Positions 46,685 through 55,991 of a stretch of DNA of 64,000 bases are shown one piece after another. Both the position numbers and the translations under genes were made by a program. The notes beneath the pieces were generated by a model. It had not been told where the DNA came from, ran no database searches, and saw only the letters and a program-made list of their open reading frames with translations. Numbering within the stretch: the first letter of the stretch is position 1; each line of letters begins with the position of its first letter. This DNA comes from Gracilimonas amylolytica (lineage in GTDB: Bacteria; Bacteroidota; Rhodothermia; Balneolales; Balneolaceae): the NCBI RefSeq assembly GCF_002911695.1, contig NZ_PQBS01000040.1, positions 308,571 through 372,570 of the forward strand, read 5' to 3'.

Positions 46685-49368
46685 AAACCGCCGTATCCTC
46701 TGCCTCGGGCTCCGGATGGACTTGAGCTTCTTTCCAGGTTCTTTAGAACCGGTAACTTCTGGAACAAACTCTGTATCTGTGAACTGTTCACACTCAACCT
46801 GAAGAAGTAATACTTGAACTCCCCAAACGGATTGATCTGAAATGACAGGTTCCAGCACTCCAGATCACGGTTAAGAGAAAACTGCGAAGGCGTGAATTCT
46901 TTCCCTACAAAATCGTATCCAACATCTGTATTGAATCTCCATTTTGGGGTTAAATTGAATGAGATACTGGATGCGCGCAGCGTCGCTCTTTTGGTCGGTT
47001 CATCATTAAAGCGATAGGTCCAGCTGTAACTGAAGTTCAGTGATACACTCCATGGCGAGTTCAAGGGGGGAACCGGTTCGTAACCAAACCTTGTATCGAT
47101 CGGATGAAAAGTAGATTGATCGAAGGGGTCGTATCGCCGGCGATACTCGGGTGTGTAAACCTGAACCCCATCCCCGCCTCTGAAAGAAGTGCTCGCGTTT
47201 AACGAAAATGACCTGAGTTGAGCTAACTTTTTACTGTCCTCAATAAAGAAACGATCCAATTCTCTTCCGGTGGAATCAAACTGATAGAATGAAAAGTTAG
47301 CCGTAGCACTTAAATTCAACCCGTTTATGGCACTGGAGCTGATCCGGGTTCTCAGGTCACTTAGGTTCAGGCTGTCGGCCGCAAAATTATAAGAAGTGTT
47401 TAACGACAGGTTATCTATGAACCGAATGTTCTTTTCGCTCACCTCTCCGGTACTATCACGTTTCACCCGCTTTGTTTCGAACACATTTTGCAGGGAGAAA
47501 TTAAGTGAGCGGGATTCCCCTCTTCCCGGACCTCCAAAAACGGCATCCTCAAAGATCGAATATTCCTGAGTTGCGCCAAGCGAATCCGTTTGAACGGTCT
47601 TGTAATATCCCCAGCGTTCGGCACTGAAATCCGGCCGATAACTGAAGCTAAGTGAAGGCCTTACCGTATGTCTTAAACCCTGAAAATTACCAAGCTTCAT
47701 ATCTGAAACCCCATAAAATGTGGTTCCAAAATTGAGATTTGTACTGAATTCCCTGGAAGCCGTAAATCCATAAACTTTCTCCGTTTCAACACGATTTGAG
47801 TCCGCATTAAAGCTCTTTCGAATGGATGATGGGTACCAGTTTTCTGTGTAGTTGATGCCCGTAGAAATATTTAAAAACTGACTTGGTATGATCTGCCCAA
47901 CCTGAATTCCCGCCTGATGCTGTAACCCGGCCTGTATATAGCGGTCATTACCTGTCGCTTCCTCGTATTTATCCTTGTCTGTTAACGCCTCGAAAAAAGT
48001 TATATCGGAACTATCTGCATCAATAGGATCAAAATTGAATTGCGACCTCAGGTTATTGCTGTAGCTCAGGCTAATGGTTTCATACCAATCCTGATCTCCG
48101 CCACCACTGTTATTCTGAAAAGGTGAGATATTCTTTAACCTGAAATTGGCCGAAGGACCGCTCACCCGGGTTGAGTAGTTCGTAAAGTTCTGAACAAGCT
48201 GGGCATTCGTACTGAAACTATAGAGGTTTTCAGGGTGACGATAATTGTATGATATTTTCGAATTTGAGTTTACTTCAGCCCGGTCATCAATATCATAGGA
48301 GTTTCTACGGTTGAAATCGGCGGTTCTCAGGTTCACATTCGCTGATAAGCTTGCATAAGGAGAAATGGTTTGGCTATGCTGAACCGATACGGATCTTTGT
48401 ATGGTTTCGGAAAAATCGGGATCCGTTGGTTCCATACCACGGTCATTTGAATAACCCAGCCTGATCGACCCATTGTACTGATCGGTTCTGCGATATTGCA
48501 TCAGCCCGTTCAGGTAGAAGGATCCGGAGGTATAAATATCACCATCAACCTGACCGGTCAGGTGATCATTGAAATACTGAAACCAACCTACATTTTGTAA
48601 CCCCAACCCACGGTCGTTTTGATCCTGAAACGCATAGGTTGGCGTAAGTAAACCGGAACGCTGTTTTTCAAGGTCCGTTGGCACATAACCGAACGGAAAA
48701 ATGATCGGATAGGGAATATCCAGGATGTACAGTTGTGCATTGCTAAAGAACAGCTCGTCTTCATCAACCACCTTCATTTTCTTGGCCTTTAGGTAGTAGT
48801 ACATATATTCGGGTGGACAGGTAGAATAGATCCCATCCTCAATAAACACCTCGCTTTCGTTCACATTCTTTATTTTTGAACCGATCAGGTGACCTTCAGA
48901 TACCTTCACCTGTGCCGCTTCAAATTTCCCCTTCTGGGTCTTATAGTTGAACAAAATGCGGGTGCTTTTTATCTCATCCGACTCCCGTACAAGCACCGGA
49001 CGCGAGAGTGTATCTTCCGGAGTCAGTGTTCTAGCTTCAACCGTGGTGTTATCAATATCCATGTTGATCTCACCGGCCTTCAGTTCACCGGCTGAATGCT
49101 TTACGTTAGCTGAACCGAACAGAAAAGCTTTTTTACCCCCTTTAAAATCGATCACTAGCGAATCACTGGACTGGAACCTTACCGCATTATCCGGAACATT
49201 AGAAATTACAGAACCACCGGGTGGTTCTGATTGATTCTGCTGTAGAGTTGTATCCTGCCTGACCGCAGTCGAATCTGATTGCTGGGCTTTTGCGGGTGTC
49301 GCCATCAACACTAACAGACAAAACAGAAAAAGGTACTTGCCCATATGTGTTTTAGTGGCGTGGATCAT
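46681..49368 (-). CDS. lptD: LptD/OstA-like LPS assembly outer membrane protein
   Basis: An 895-residue protein with a signal peptide ending TPAKAQQ; a second ATG at 49344 would give a tighter signal. An N-terminal beta-jellyroll OstA-like domain lies at about 60-200 (AFLFGSANVKHSAGELKAGE, with EDGIYSTCPPEY). It is followed by a long C-terminal beta-barrel. It is the outer membrane exit point for LPS. It lies 12 nt after the ROK gene in a leftward operon with the ftsB-like gene. Confidence 0.9.
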   Translation of the reverse strand: MIHATKTHMGKYLFLFCLLVLMATPAKAQQSDSTAVRQDTTLQQNQSEPPGGSVISNVPDNAVRFQSSDSLVIDFKGGKKAFLFGSANVKHSAGELKAGEINMDIDNTTVEARTLTPEDTLSRPVLVRESDEIKSTRILFNYKTQKGKFEAAQVKVSEGHLIGSKIKNVNESEVFIEDGIYSTCPPEYMYYYLKAKKMKVVDEDELFFSNAQLYILDIPYPIIFPFGYVPTDLEKQRSGLLTPTYAFQDQNDRGLGLQNVGWFQYFNDHLTGQVDGDIYTSGSFYLNGLMQYRRTDQYNGSIRLGYSNDRGMEPTDPDFSETIQRSVSVQHSQTISPYASLSANVNLRTADFNRRNSYDIDDRAEVNSNSKISYNYRHPENLYSFSTNAQLVQNFTNYSTRVSGPSANFRLKNISPFQNNSGGGDQDWYETISLSYSNNLRSQFNFDPIDADSSDITFFEALTDKDKYEEATGNDRYIQAGLQHQAGIQVGQIIPSQFLNISTGINYTENWYPSSIRKSFNADSNRVETEKVYGFTASREFSTNLNFGTTFYGVSDMKLGNFQGLRHTVRPSLSFSYRPDFSAERWGYYKTVQTDSLGATQEYSIFEDAVFGGPGRGESRSLNFSLQNVFETKRVKRDSTGEVSEKNIRFIDNLSLNTSYNFAADSLNLSDLRTRISSSAINGLNLSATANFSFYQFDSTGRELDRFFIEDSKKLAQLRSFSLNASTSFRGGDGVQVYTPEYRRRYDPFDQSTFHPIDTRFGYEPVPPLNSPWSVSLNFSYSWTYRFNDEPTKRATLRASSISFNLTPKWRFNTDVGYDFVGKEFTPSQFSLNRDLECWNLSFQINPFGEFKYYFFRLSVNSSQIQSLFQKLPVLKNLERSSSPSGARGRGYGGF

Positions 49369-49380
49369 ACATAATTACAA

Positions 49381-50325
49381 TTAAGAAAAAGAATCGAAAG
49401 CCAATCCGGCCGCACCCAGTAAGGCACTGTCGTTTCCAAGGTCTTCATAAGTGAGCTCAAATCCTTCCTTGAGTGGCTCCATCATATGTTTTCTAACGAT
49501 CTCTTTGGCCGGCTCAAACAGATATTCACCCGCTTTGGATACACCTCCACTTACCACAAACTTTCGGATATCCATCATATGCACATAGTTTATGATCGCA
49601 TATCCGAGTCGCTGCCCGCTTTTAGCAAGGATCTCAATGGCAAGCTCGTTACCTTCTTTGGCTGCATTCGTTAAGTCAACGGGTTCAAGCTGACTAAAGT
49701 CTTTTGAAAACTTTTTGTACAACGGGTTTGAGGTATTCTGTGAGATCAGGTCTGAGGCATAGCGGCTCAGGAATCTCTGACCAAGATAGGCTTCCACGGT
49801 TCCACGCGTTACACTGTTTGAGAGAGGTCCATGATAATCGATGATCACATGCCCCAGTTCACCGGCCATACCCATGGTTCCCTTAAAAAGCTGACGTTCA
49901 TAGATGATGCCACCGCCAACTCCTGTTCCAAGGGTGATCATAATAAAACTGTCGTATTTGCTGCCCACACCAAAGTGTAAAGATCCCAGAGCCGCAATAT
50001 TTGCATCATTCTCTATCTTACAAGGAATGTTAAGGCGGTCTTCCATTTCTTTGGCGGCATTTACGGAGCCCCAGCCCGGTAAATTAGGTGGATTATTGAC
50101 CGTGGTTTGATCCTTGGAAACCATCCCAGGCATCCCCATGCCCATTCCAATGATCTCATTCTTTTTGATCAGATCTCTGACTGTATCTGCGATCCGGTCC
50201 AGCAGGTGGTCCCTTCCAAGATTTGCCTGTGTGGGAGTTGTAACCTGTTCTATAATCCCTGTTTCCTTGTCAACAACGGCCGCTTTAATATTGGTACCGC
50301 CGAGATCTACACCAATAGCTTTCAT
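49381..50325 (-). CDS. ROK family sugar kinase without the zinc motif
   Basis: A 314-residue protein with the nucleotide-binding DLGGTNIKAA, the catalytic region NLPGWGSVNAA, IENDANIAALG and LGTGVGGGII. In most ROK proteins a CxCGxxGCxE zinc site follows GHxxxD. Here the same place reads SNSVTRGTVE, with Ser169, Ser171 and Thr176 replacing the Cys. The GELGH His is kept. It is probably a glucokinase or another hexose kinase; the substrate is not certain. Confidence 0.9.
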   Translation of the reverse strand: MKAIGVDLGGTNIKAAVVDKETGIIEQVTTPTQANLGRDHLLDRIADTVRDLIKKNEIIGMGMGMPGMVSKDQTTVNNPPNLPGWGSVNAAKEMEDRLNIPCKIENDANIAALGSLHFGVGSKYDSFIMITLGTGVGGGIIYERQLFKGTMGMAGELGHVIIDYHGPLSNSVTRGTVEAYLGQRFLSRYASDLISQNTSNPLYKKFSKDFSQLEPVDLTNAAKEGNELAIEILAKSGQRLGYAIINYVHMMDIRKFVVSGGVSKAGEYLFEPAKEIVRKHMMEPLKEGFELTYEDLGNDSALLGAAGLAFDSFS

Positions 50326-50398
50326 TTAATCAGATTTATGGATCAAAAATTGTTCAGGTGAAGATAACAGGCAGGTAATCACGAACCAAGCCGAAGCC

Positions 50399-50704
50399 TT
50401 AATTCTCTCGTTTTACTTTATAGACCGTTTCGCCCGGTTTTCGCATCCCGTATTCTTCACGGGCAATTTTTTCAAGCAGAGCCGGATCTTCGTTCAATCG
50501 GTCGATCTTCACCTTGAGTTCTTCAGATCGGTTGTTAAGATCTTCTGTTCTCTCCTTCAATTCTTCTTTCTGAGTATAAAGATCCCAACGGGTTTTAAGG
50601 CTGTAGGTATCTATAAAAGTAAACCATGCCACTACAAATGCGGTAAGTAATATTACCAGAAAAGATTTCTTCCACCTGAGCGGATTAAAAAATTGTAGGT
50701 TCAT
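50399..50704 (-). CDS. ftsB: FtsB/DivIC-type septum formation protein
   Basis: A 101-residue protein with a single membrane segment (FLVILLTAFVVAWFTFI), a coiled coil (KEELKERTEDLNNRSEELKV), and the C-terminal family block LLEKIAREEYGMRKPGE. FtsB-type proteins join FtsL and FtsQ at the divisome. It is first in the leftward group with ROK and lptD. Confidence 0.9.
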   Translation of the reverse strand: MNLQFFNPLRWKKSFLVILLTAFVVAWFTFIDTYSLKTRWDLYTQKEELKERTEDLNNRSEELKVKIDRLNEDPALLEKIAREEYGMRKPGETVYKVKREN

Positions 50705-50722
50705 AAATTAGCCTGTAGATTA

Positions 50723-50750
50723 TTTGATGCCGCTAAAATACATTAATTTG
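50723..50750 (+). promoter_or_regulatory. Candidate promoter for the PLD-family gene
   Basis: TTTG at 50723-50726 and TAATTTG at 50744-50750 are 17 nt apart, 33 nt before the ATG. The -7 box is one T short of TAnnTTTG, so this is a weak match. Confidence 0.3.
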
Positions 50751-50782
50751 CCAATTAAGTACAATCTGCCGATAAACCTGTC

Positions 50783-52726
50783 ATGATTAGATCTGCATTT
50801 GCAATACTCAGTTTGGGGATGACCCTCATCCTTTCCCTGCATACACAGACGGTTTTTTCACAACCTGATAGCGATGAATGGATCAAAGTGTATTTCAATA
50901 TGCCTTCCGACCATTCTGTGGCCTTTCCGGGTAATGAAAGTCATGATGACTGGGACCTGATCGGAACCCTGGAAGCTCTCATTGATTCGGCCTCCACCAG
51001 TGTAGATCTGAATATCTATGATCTCGAGCATCCACGCATTGCCTATGCATTGGCACGAGCCAAACAAAGAGGGGTTAGAGTGCGCGTGGTAACCGACAAC
51101 CATAACCGCACCGATGGCGGCGAGCTCGATCAAATGATCTGGGAAATTCTTGAAGATGCGGATATCGTTTCCATTGACGACGATGGTGATATTTATGATT
51201 CCGATGGATCCATCATCGATCATGATCTGGTAAATGACGGGGCAGACATGCACAACAAATTTGCTGTGATCGATCATTTGTCTGATTCACCCCATGACGA
51301 CTACGTGTGGTCCGGTTCAACCAACCTGACCTACACCGGAGCTTATAACACTAACCATACAATCGTCATCAAAGACGCTGATATTGCTACTGTCTATACT
51401 GAAGAATTTGAGCAGATGTGGGGTGGAAGCGGGGATATTCCAGACCCGGAAAAAGCTCGATTTCATAAGGACAAAGAGAATGTAAGCCAGAATGTATTTG
51501 ATGTGGGTGGTACAAGTGTAGAAGTCTATTTCGCACCCATCAATCGAGACCGGACCAAGCCGAGTGTGAGTGACAGGCTCGTGGATCTCATCAGGAATGA
51601 GGCTCAACATGACATCAACTTTCAGGCTTTTGCCATCACGCCCGGCATTCCTATCAGTGAGCAGATCTGGGAGCAAACCGCTGATGGACACATACAATTG
51701 CGCGGTGTGATAGACCGCAGTTTTTACAGTCGCTACGAAAGTACAGGAGATATCTGGGGAAGTCCTGAAGCAAGAATGGGAAACCGCCTGATCTTACCCG
51801 CCCAGGAAACGAGGAAATTACATCACAAGATCATTCTCTTAGATACCGAACACCCTGATTCAACAGATGTGGGAGTTGCCGTTGCCGGTTCATATAATTT
51901 CTCATCAAACGCTGAAATGAACAACGATGAAAACACCCTGATCATTTTTTCGGATGAGATCACCAACCAATTTCATCAGGATCTGATGGGGGTGATCAGC
52001 CGGGCTCAGGGCACCACTCATCCTCCGGCTCCGGAGATCGATCCTGAACAATGGTATGATATCTATTCCATTACCGACGGAAGTCGTTTTGAGATCGAGG
52101 TGGTACCGGGTTTTGGCTATGGCGTCCGCTTTTTAGGAGTAGATGTTCCCTCCATATACGCCGATGGTGATTCAGCAAGATTCTATTCAGGTGCTGCAGC
52201 AGATTACCTTCAGACTATTCTCGAAGGAAGGAAGGTTCGGATAAAAGGATATGATGGAGGCGTTCCGGATTCCCGTTACAATACATTTCAGGCCTATGTT
52301 GAAATGGAACACGAAGATGGTCCTGTTAGCCTGAACAAGCTTTTGCTTGAAAAAGGGTATGGTACAACCAGTGTGTATTACCGGCAACACACCGATTCTG
52401 CCCGTGCCTTTAATGAATACGAGAATCGTGCAAAAGATAATGAACTCGGCTTATGGAGAGCACCGGATAAGATCGGCACGAAAGTATTAAGAGCTCAGGA
52501 GCTTGATACCGGAAATCCACTTAATGTGGTGTTTCCTGTAAACCTCAATACCGCAGATTCAGCCACCCTTCAACTACTTCCCGGAATAGGACCGGCTTAT
52601 GCGAGCCGCATTATTGATTATCGTGAGGAACATGGGGGATTTAACAGCATCGATGAGATCACAAACATTCGGGGAATTGGGCCAAAAACTCTGCAGCGGC
52701 TACGGCCAATTGTTACTATCGACTAA
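50783..52726 (+). CDS. Exported phospholipase D-family / SNase-like / helix-hairpin-helix fusion
   Basis: A 647-residue protein with a signal peptide ending TVFSQP. Two PLD HKD motifs are complete: His157-x-Lys159 ... Asp164, then GSTN; and His347-x-Lys349 ... Asp354, then GSYN. Residues about 430-570 look like a thermonuclease (SNase) fold, but DGDT reads DGSR and RxxGxDxPE reads RFLGVDVPS, so key acidic residues are missing. Residues about 585-647 are two helix-hairpin-helix motifs as in ComEA (NLNTADSATLQLLPGIGP, then IRGIGPKTLQRL). It is probably a secreted or periplasmic DNA- or phospholipid-cleaving enzyme; the HhH part argues for DNA. No partner gene is adjacent. Confidence 0.88.
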   Translation: MIRSAFAILSLGMTLILSLHTQTVFSQPDSDEWIKVYFNMPSDHSVAFPGNESHDDWDLIGTLEALIDSASTSVDLNIYDLEHPRIAYALARAKQRGVRVRVVTDNHNRTDGGELDQMIWEILEDADIVSIDDDGDIYDSDGSIIDHDLVNDGADMHNKFAVIDHLSDSPHDDYVWSGSTNLTYTGAYNTNHTIVIKDADIATVYTEEFEQMWGGSGDIPDPEKARFHKDKENVSQNVFDVGGTSVEVYFAPINRDRTKPSVSDRLVDLIRNEAQHDINFQAFAITPGIPISEQIWEQTADGHIQLRGVIDRSFYSRYESTGDIWGSPEARMGNRLILPAQETRKLHHKIILLDTEHPDSTDVGVAVAGSYNFSSNAEMNNDENTLIIFSDEITNQFHQDLMGVISRAQGTTHPPAPEIDPEQWYDIYSITDGSRFEIEVVPGFGYGVRFLGVDVPSIYADGDSARFYSGAAADYLQTILEGRKVRIKGYDGGVPDSRYNTFQAYVEMEHEDGPVSLNKLLLEKGYGTTSVYYRQHTDSARAFNEYENRAKDNELGLWRAPDKIGTKVLRAQELDTGNPLNVVFPVNLNTADSATLQLLPGIGPAYASRIIDYREEHGGFNSIDEITNIRGIGPKTLQRLRPIVTID

Positions 52727-52746
52727 CTGACCTGAAAAGAAATGCT

Positions 52747-52780
52747 AAAAAAAACCCCATCCGAGATCAATCGTATGGGG
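52747..52780 (-). terminator. Terminator of the tRNA-Lys transcript
   Basis: On the minus strand CCCCAT and ATGGGG form a 6-bp stem with a 14-base loop followed by eight T residues. It lies 43 nt after the 3' end of tRNA-Lys. Confidence 0.75.
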
Positions 52781-52822
52781 CTGGTCAAGAGAGAGTCATT
52801 ATGAAAGTCTTCAGAAAAAAAG

Positions 52823-52895
52823 TGAATCGGGAGGGGCTCGAACCCTCGACCCACGGCTTAAAAGGCCGTTGCTCTACCAACTGAGCTACCGATTC
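52823..52895 (-). tRNA. tRNA-Lys (anticodon TTT)
   Basis: A 73-nt cloverleaf on the minus strand. The acceptor stem GAATCGG/CCGATTC is perfect. The D arm is AGCTCAGTTGGTAGAGC. The anticodon stem ACGGC/GCCGT encloses CTTTTAA with anticodon TTT. The T arm is GAGGG-TTCGAGC-CCCTC. The discriminator is A and CCA is not encoded. Confidence 0.96.
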
Positions 52896-52908
52896 TCAAT
52901 TCAGATTC

Positions 52909-52940
52909 CAAAGATAAGGCATTTATAAATTAGAGTACAA
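52909..52940 (-). promoter_or_regulatory. Bacteroidota-type promoter of tRNA-Lys
   Basis: On the minus strand TTG (52940-52938) is followed after 21 nt by TATCTTTG (52916-52909), an exact -7 consensus, 13 nt before the tRNA 5' end. The same -7 octamer is used by tRNA-Leu at 30593. Confidence 0.7.
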
Positions 52941-52959
52941 GGAAAAATTGAATTTTTTC

Positions 52960-53460
52960 TCAATTTTCTTGCAGCCTTTTCAATATCTGAACCAGCTCGG
53001 TTTCAATTGGTTGCTGTGGTTTTTCTACGATCCTGCCAACTTCAATTCCGTTCTTTAAAACCACAACGGTCGGAATATATTTGATATCAAACAGTTTTAA
53101 AAATCTATCCGGAAATTTTTTTTGAGCATCCACACCCATGTAGGTCGCCTTGATCTCATTGTTATTCACAACATTTAGCGTTTTCACCAATCCCGGCAGG
53201 TACTTGGTTGATTCCCTGCACCAGCTGCCAAAAAATACCCGTAAGGAAATATCACCCTCCACTCGTTTTAAAAACTGCAGGGCTTCTTCATCAGGCTCAT
53301 ATCTTTCTGTGTAGATCCTGAAGATCCTGTTGTGATCTAAAATTTGCTCAACACTGACCTCACCTACCAGGTTATTCTGGGGCTGCCCCACAGCCATTGA
53401 ATCTGATACGCTCAGCCATCCTGTCATCAAAATAAAACACAAGACTCTTGCAGAGTTCAT
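52960..53460 (-). CDS. Exported thioredoxin-family protein with a single active-site Cys
   Basis: The ATG at 53460 gives 166 residues with a signal peptide (ARVLCFILMTGWL ... AVGQ); a TTG at 53496 is also in frame. The thioredoxin fold is seen in LRVFFGSWCRESTKYLPGL and the cis-Pro strand IKYIPTVVVLKNG. The active site is WCRES, so the second redox Cys is missing. A monothiol thioredoxin may bind or glutathionylate rather than reduce disulfides; this is inference. It is divergent from the HIT gene. Confidence 0.85.
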   Translation of the reverse strand: MNSARVLCFILMTGWLSVSDSMAVGQPQNNLVGEVSVEQILDHNRIFRIYTERYEPDEEALQFLKRVEGDISLRVFFGSWCRESTKYLPGLVKTLNVVNNNEIKATYMGVDAQKKFPDRFLKLFDIKYIPTVVVLKNGIEVGRIVEKPQQPIETELVQILKRLQEN

Positions 53461-53519
53461 AAGGATTTCTGTTTTTTGGATAGTATCTTCTTTCAAATTA
53501 ACAGCTTTGATTAAGAATT

Positions 53520-53918
53520 ATGGCAACTATTTTCAGTAAGATCATAGAAAGAGAAATTCCGAGTTATAAGATCGCCGAAGATGACCGGCACTACGCCTTC
53601 CTGGATATCAATCCCGCTGCAAAAGGTCACACCCTTTGTATTCCTAAAAAAGAGATCGATTATCTGTTTGATATGGATGCAGACGACCTTGCCGAACTCA
53701 CCAGGTTTTCCCAAAAAGTAGCTCATGCCATCGACAAAACCCTTCAACCCATTCGTACCGGGGTGATCGTGGAAGGTATGCTTGTGCCTCATGCCCACAT
53801 CCATCTGATCCCGATTTTTAAAGAATCTCAGGATTTTAGTCTGGGTAAAAAAGTGGAATTGGGAGATACTGAAATGCTGAATCTGGCGAGAAGGATCAGC
53901 AAAAATGTAGAACTATGA
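53520..53918 (+). CDS. HIT family nucleotide-binding protein
   Basis: A 132-residue histidine-triad protein with the N-terminal IFSKIIEREIPSYKIAED block and the triad motif HAHIHLIP near residue 90. It hydrolyses adenosine phosphoramidates or related nucleotides. It overlaps aroQ by 4 nt. Confidence 0.95.
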   Translation: MATIFSKIIEREIPSYKIAEDDRHYAFLDINPAAKGHTLCIPKKEIDYLFDMDADDLAELTRFSQKVAHAIDKTLQPIRTGVIVEGMLVPHAHIHLIPIFKESQDFSLGKKVELGDTEMLNLARRISKNVEL

Positions 53919-54346
53919 ACATATTGATCATCAACGGACCAAATTTAAATTTACTGGGTACGCGCGACCCTGAGGTGTACGGTAAAGAAACTTTGCTGGA
54001 TATTCATGCTGAGCTTCGGGAACAGTATCCTGATCACTCGTTCAACTTCTACCAAAGTAACATAGAGGGAGAGCTTATCAATTGCATTCAGGAGGCTATG
54101 AAAGATGACACTGATGCATTGATCATTAATCCCGGTGGATATTCGCATACTTCAGTAGCCCTGAGGGATGCCTTAGACGCTATAAGTATTCCGAAGGTTG
54201 AGGTTCATCTCTCCAATATCCACGGAAGAGAGGCCTTTCGCGATCGATCGGTTACCGGGGCTGTCATGAATGGTATCATTACCGGATTTGGGAAACATAG
54301 CTACGCTCTCGGAGTTGAAGCCATCGAACGATTAATACAAGCTTAG
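53915..54346 (+). CDS. aroQ: 3-Dehydroquinate dehydratase, type II
   Basis: A 143-residue enzyme of the shikimate pathway. It starts MNILIINGPNLNLLGTRDPE with the catalytic Arg and Tyr regions, NPGGYSHTSVALRDAL, and VHLSNIHGREAFR with the catalytic His. It dehydrates 3-dehydroquinate to 3-dehydroshikimate. It overlaps the HIT gene by 4 nt and the flippase gene follows after 28 nt. Confidence 0.97.
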   Translation: MNILIINGPNLNLLGTRDPEVYGKETLLDIHAELREQYPDHSFNFYQSNIEGELINCIQEAMKDDTDALIINPGGYSHTSVALRDALDAISIPKVEVHLSNIHGREAFRDRSVTGAVMNGIITGFGKHSYALGVEAIERLIQA

Positions 54347-54374
54347 ATACCTCACTTACTTAAACCCTGTTGAA

Positions 54375-55847
54375 TTGACCAAGTTAAAAGAGCTTTTTTC
54401 AGATACGCTGATCTATGGAATAAGCAGCGTACTTGCGCGATTCATCGGGTACCTGTTGGTTCCACTTCATACCGGTGTTTTCGCAGAAGACCAATACGGG
54501 ATCATAAGCCTTATCTTTGCAGCCATTGCTTTGTTTAATGTGCTTTTCACCCTGGGAATGGAATCGGCTTACATCCGGTACGGCAAAGACCGTGATGACG
54601 CCAAAAGCATTTTCAAGACCCTTCAGCTGTTTCTTTTAGGCTCATCCGGGCTATTTGTACTCATCATCTGGGGCTTGCAACCGGTTATCTCACCGATCAT
54701 TGGACTGGAAAGTGGTGATCCTATTTACTGGATGATGCTTGGTATCTTACTTTTCGATACCATTGCCATTGTGCCATTTGCTGAACTTAGGTTGGTTCGC
54801 AGATCCATCTCTTTTGCGGTTATCAAAACGGGGAATGTGATCGTGAACCTCGGGTTGAATTTCTACCTGATACTTGGATTGGGTTATGGTATAGAGGCCG
54901 TGTTTATCAGTAACCTGGTGGCATCCCTGCTGACCGCCCTTGCAACCTGGCTCATCACACTTCCGATGTTTACCGGTAAATGGGATACAGCTCTTTTAAA
55001 GAAAGCCCTGATCTTCGGGTTGCCATTTGTACCTGCCGGCTTTGGTCATGTGATCAACGAATTGATGGATCGATTTTTCCTGAAATCCATGGATCCCTCA
55101 ACGGTAGAACGTCTTTACGGAGCGGAGCAAACCCCGGATGATATCGTTGGGATCTACAGTGCCTGTTACAAGCTGGCGGTCTTCATGCTTTTGCTGGTTC
55201 AAATGTTCAGGATGGCCTGGCAGCCTTTCTTCATGCGACAATCGGATGAGCAATCGGCTCCTAAGACATTTTCACAAACCTTCATATTCTTCAACTCTGC
55301 CGCAGCTCTTATATTTCTGTTTGTCGCCTTGTTTGCTGAGCAGATCGTATCCCTTAAAGTCCCGATACTGGATTTTTACCTGGTCGATGAAAAATTCTGG
55401 AGTGGACTGACCATCGTTCCTATACTATTGATGGCCTATTGGTTTCAGGGATGGTATGTCAACTTCTCTGCCGGCATCTTTATCAGTGAAACGACCAAGC
55501 GGCTGCCACAGATCACGTTGATCGGGGCCGGTATTACGATCGTCACAAACCTGATCCTGATCCCATATTTTGGTATGATGGGTGCCGCTTCAGCCACTTT
55601 GCTCAGCTATTTCACCATGGCGATGGTAATCTACTATTACTCAACCAAAGCTTTTAAGGTCCCTTATAAACTACTGTATGGTTTTGGAGTCATGATCATT
55701 TCCGCAGGTTTGTATCTCATCAAACCCTATCTGTTACAATTCGGGGTCACTGACCTGATCTCATCCATTCTTCTTCTATCTGCAGGGGTTCTGTTGGTAG
55801 CCGGGTTGTCCTATGTTGCTTTACTAAATAGCAGGAAAATTGCGTAA
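54375..55847 (+). CDS. Wzx-type oligosaccharide flippase (MOP/MATE superfamily)
   Basis: A 490-residue membrane protein starting at TTG, with about fourteen hydrophobic segments. Features include SDTLIYGISSVLARFIGYLLVPL at the N terminus and a long C-terminal membrane half. It resembles exporters of polysaccharide or lipid-linked units. No glycosyltransferase or wzy gene is adjacent, so it is an isolated copy; the cargo is unknown. Confidence 0.9.
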   Translation: MTKLKELFSDTLIYGISSVLARFIGYLLVPLHTGVFAEDQYGIISLIFAAIALFNVLFTLGMESAYIRYGKDRDDAKSIFKTLQLFLLGSSGLFVLIIWGLQPVISPIIGLESGDPIYWMMLGILLFDTIAIVPFAELRLVRRSISFAVIKTGNVIVNLGLNFYLILGLGYGIEAVFISNLVASLLTALATWLITLPMFTGKWDTALLKKALIFGLPFVPAGFGHVINELMDRFFLKSMDPSTVERLYGAEQTPDDIVGIYSACYKLAVFMLLLVQMFRMAWQPFFMRQSDEQSAPKTFSQTFIFFNSAAALIFLFVALFAEQIVSLKVPILDFYLVDEKFWSGLTIVPILLMAYWFQGWYVNFSAGIFISETTKRLPQITLIGAGITIVTNLILIPYFGMMGAASATLLSYFTMAMVIYYYSTKAFKVPYKLLYGFGVMIISAGLYLIKPYLLQFGVTDLISSILLLSAGVLLVAGLSYVALLNSRKIA

Positions 55848-55921
55848 TCCCGAGACAGATACACTTTAACATTAAAAGGGTTGATTCTATGCTTAAAATT
55901 TAAGTTAATGGATTGGTAGCG

Positions 55922-55952
55922 TTGAGGTTATAATGCTTCGGTCATACTTCTG
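55922..55952 (+). promoter_or_regulatory. Candidate promoter for the NYN-domain gene
   Basis: TTG (55922-55924) is followed after 20 nt by TACTTCTG (55945-55952), one mismatch from TAnnTTTG, 39 nt before the ATG. Confidence 0.4.
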
Positions 55953-55991
55953 ATACTATTTTTAAAAATTCAATGTGAAGGGATTATTTAA

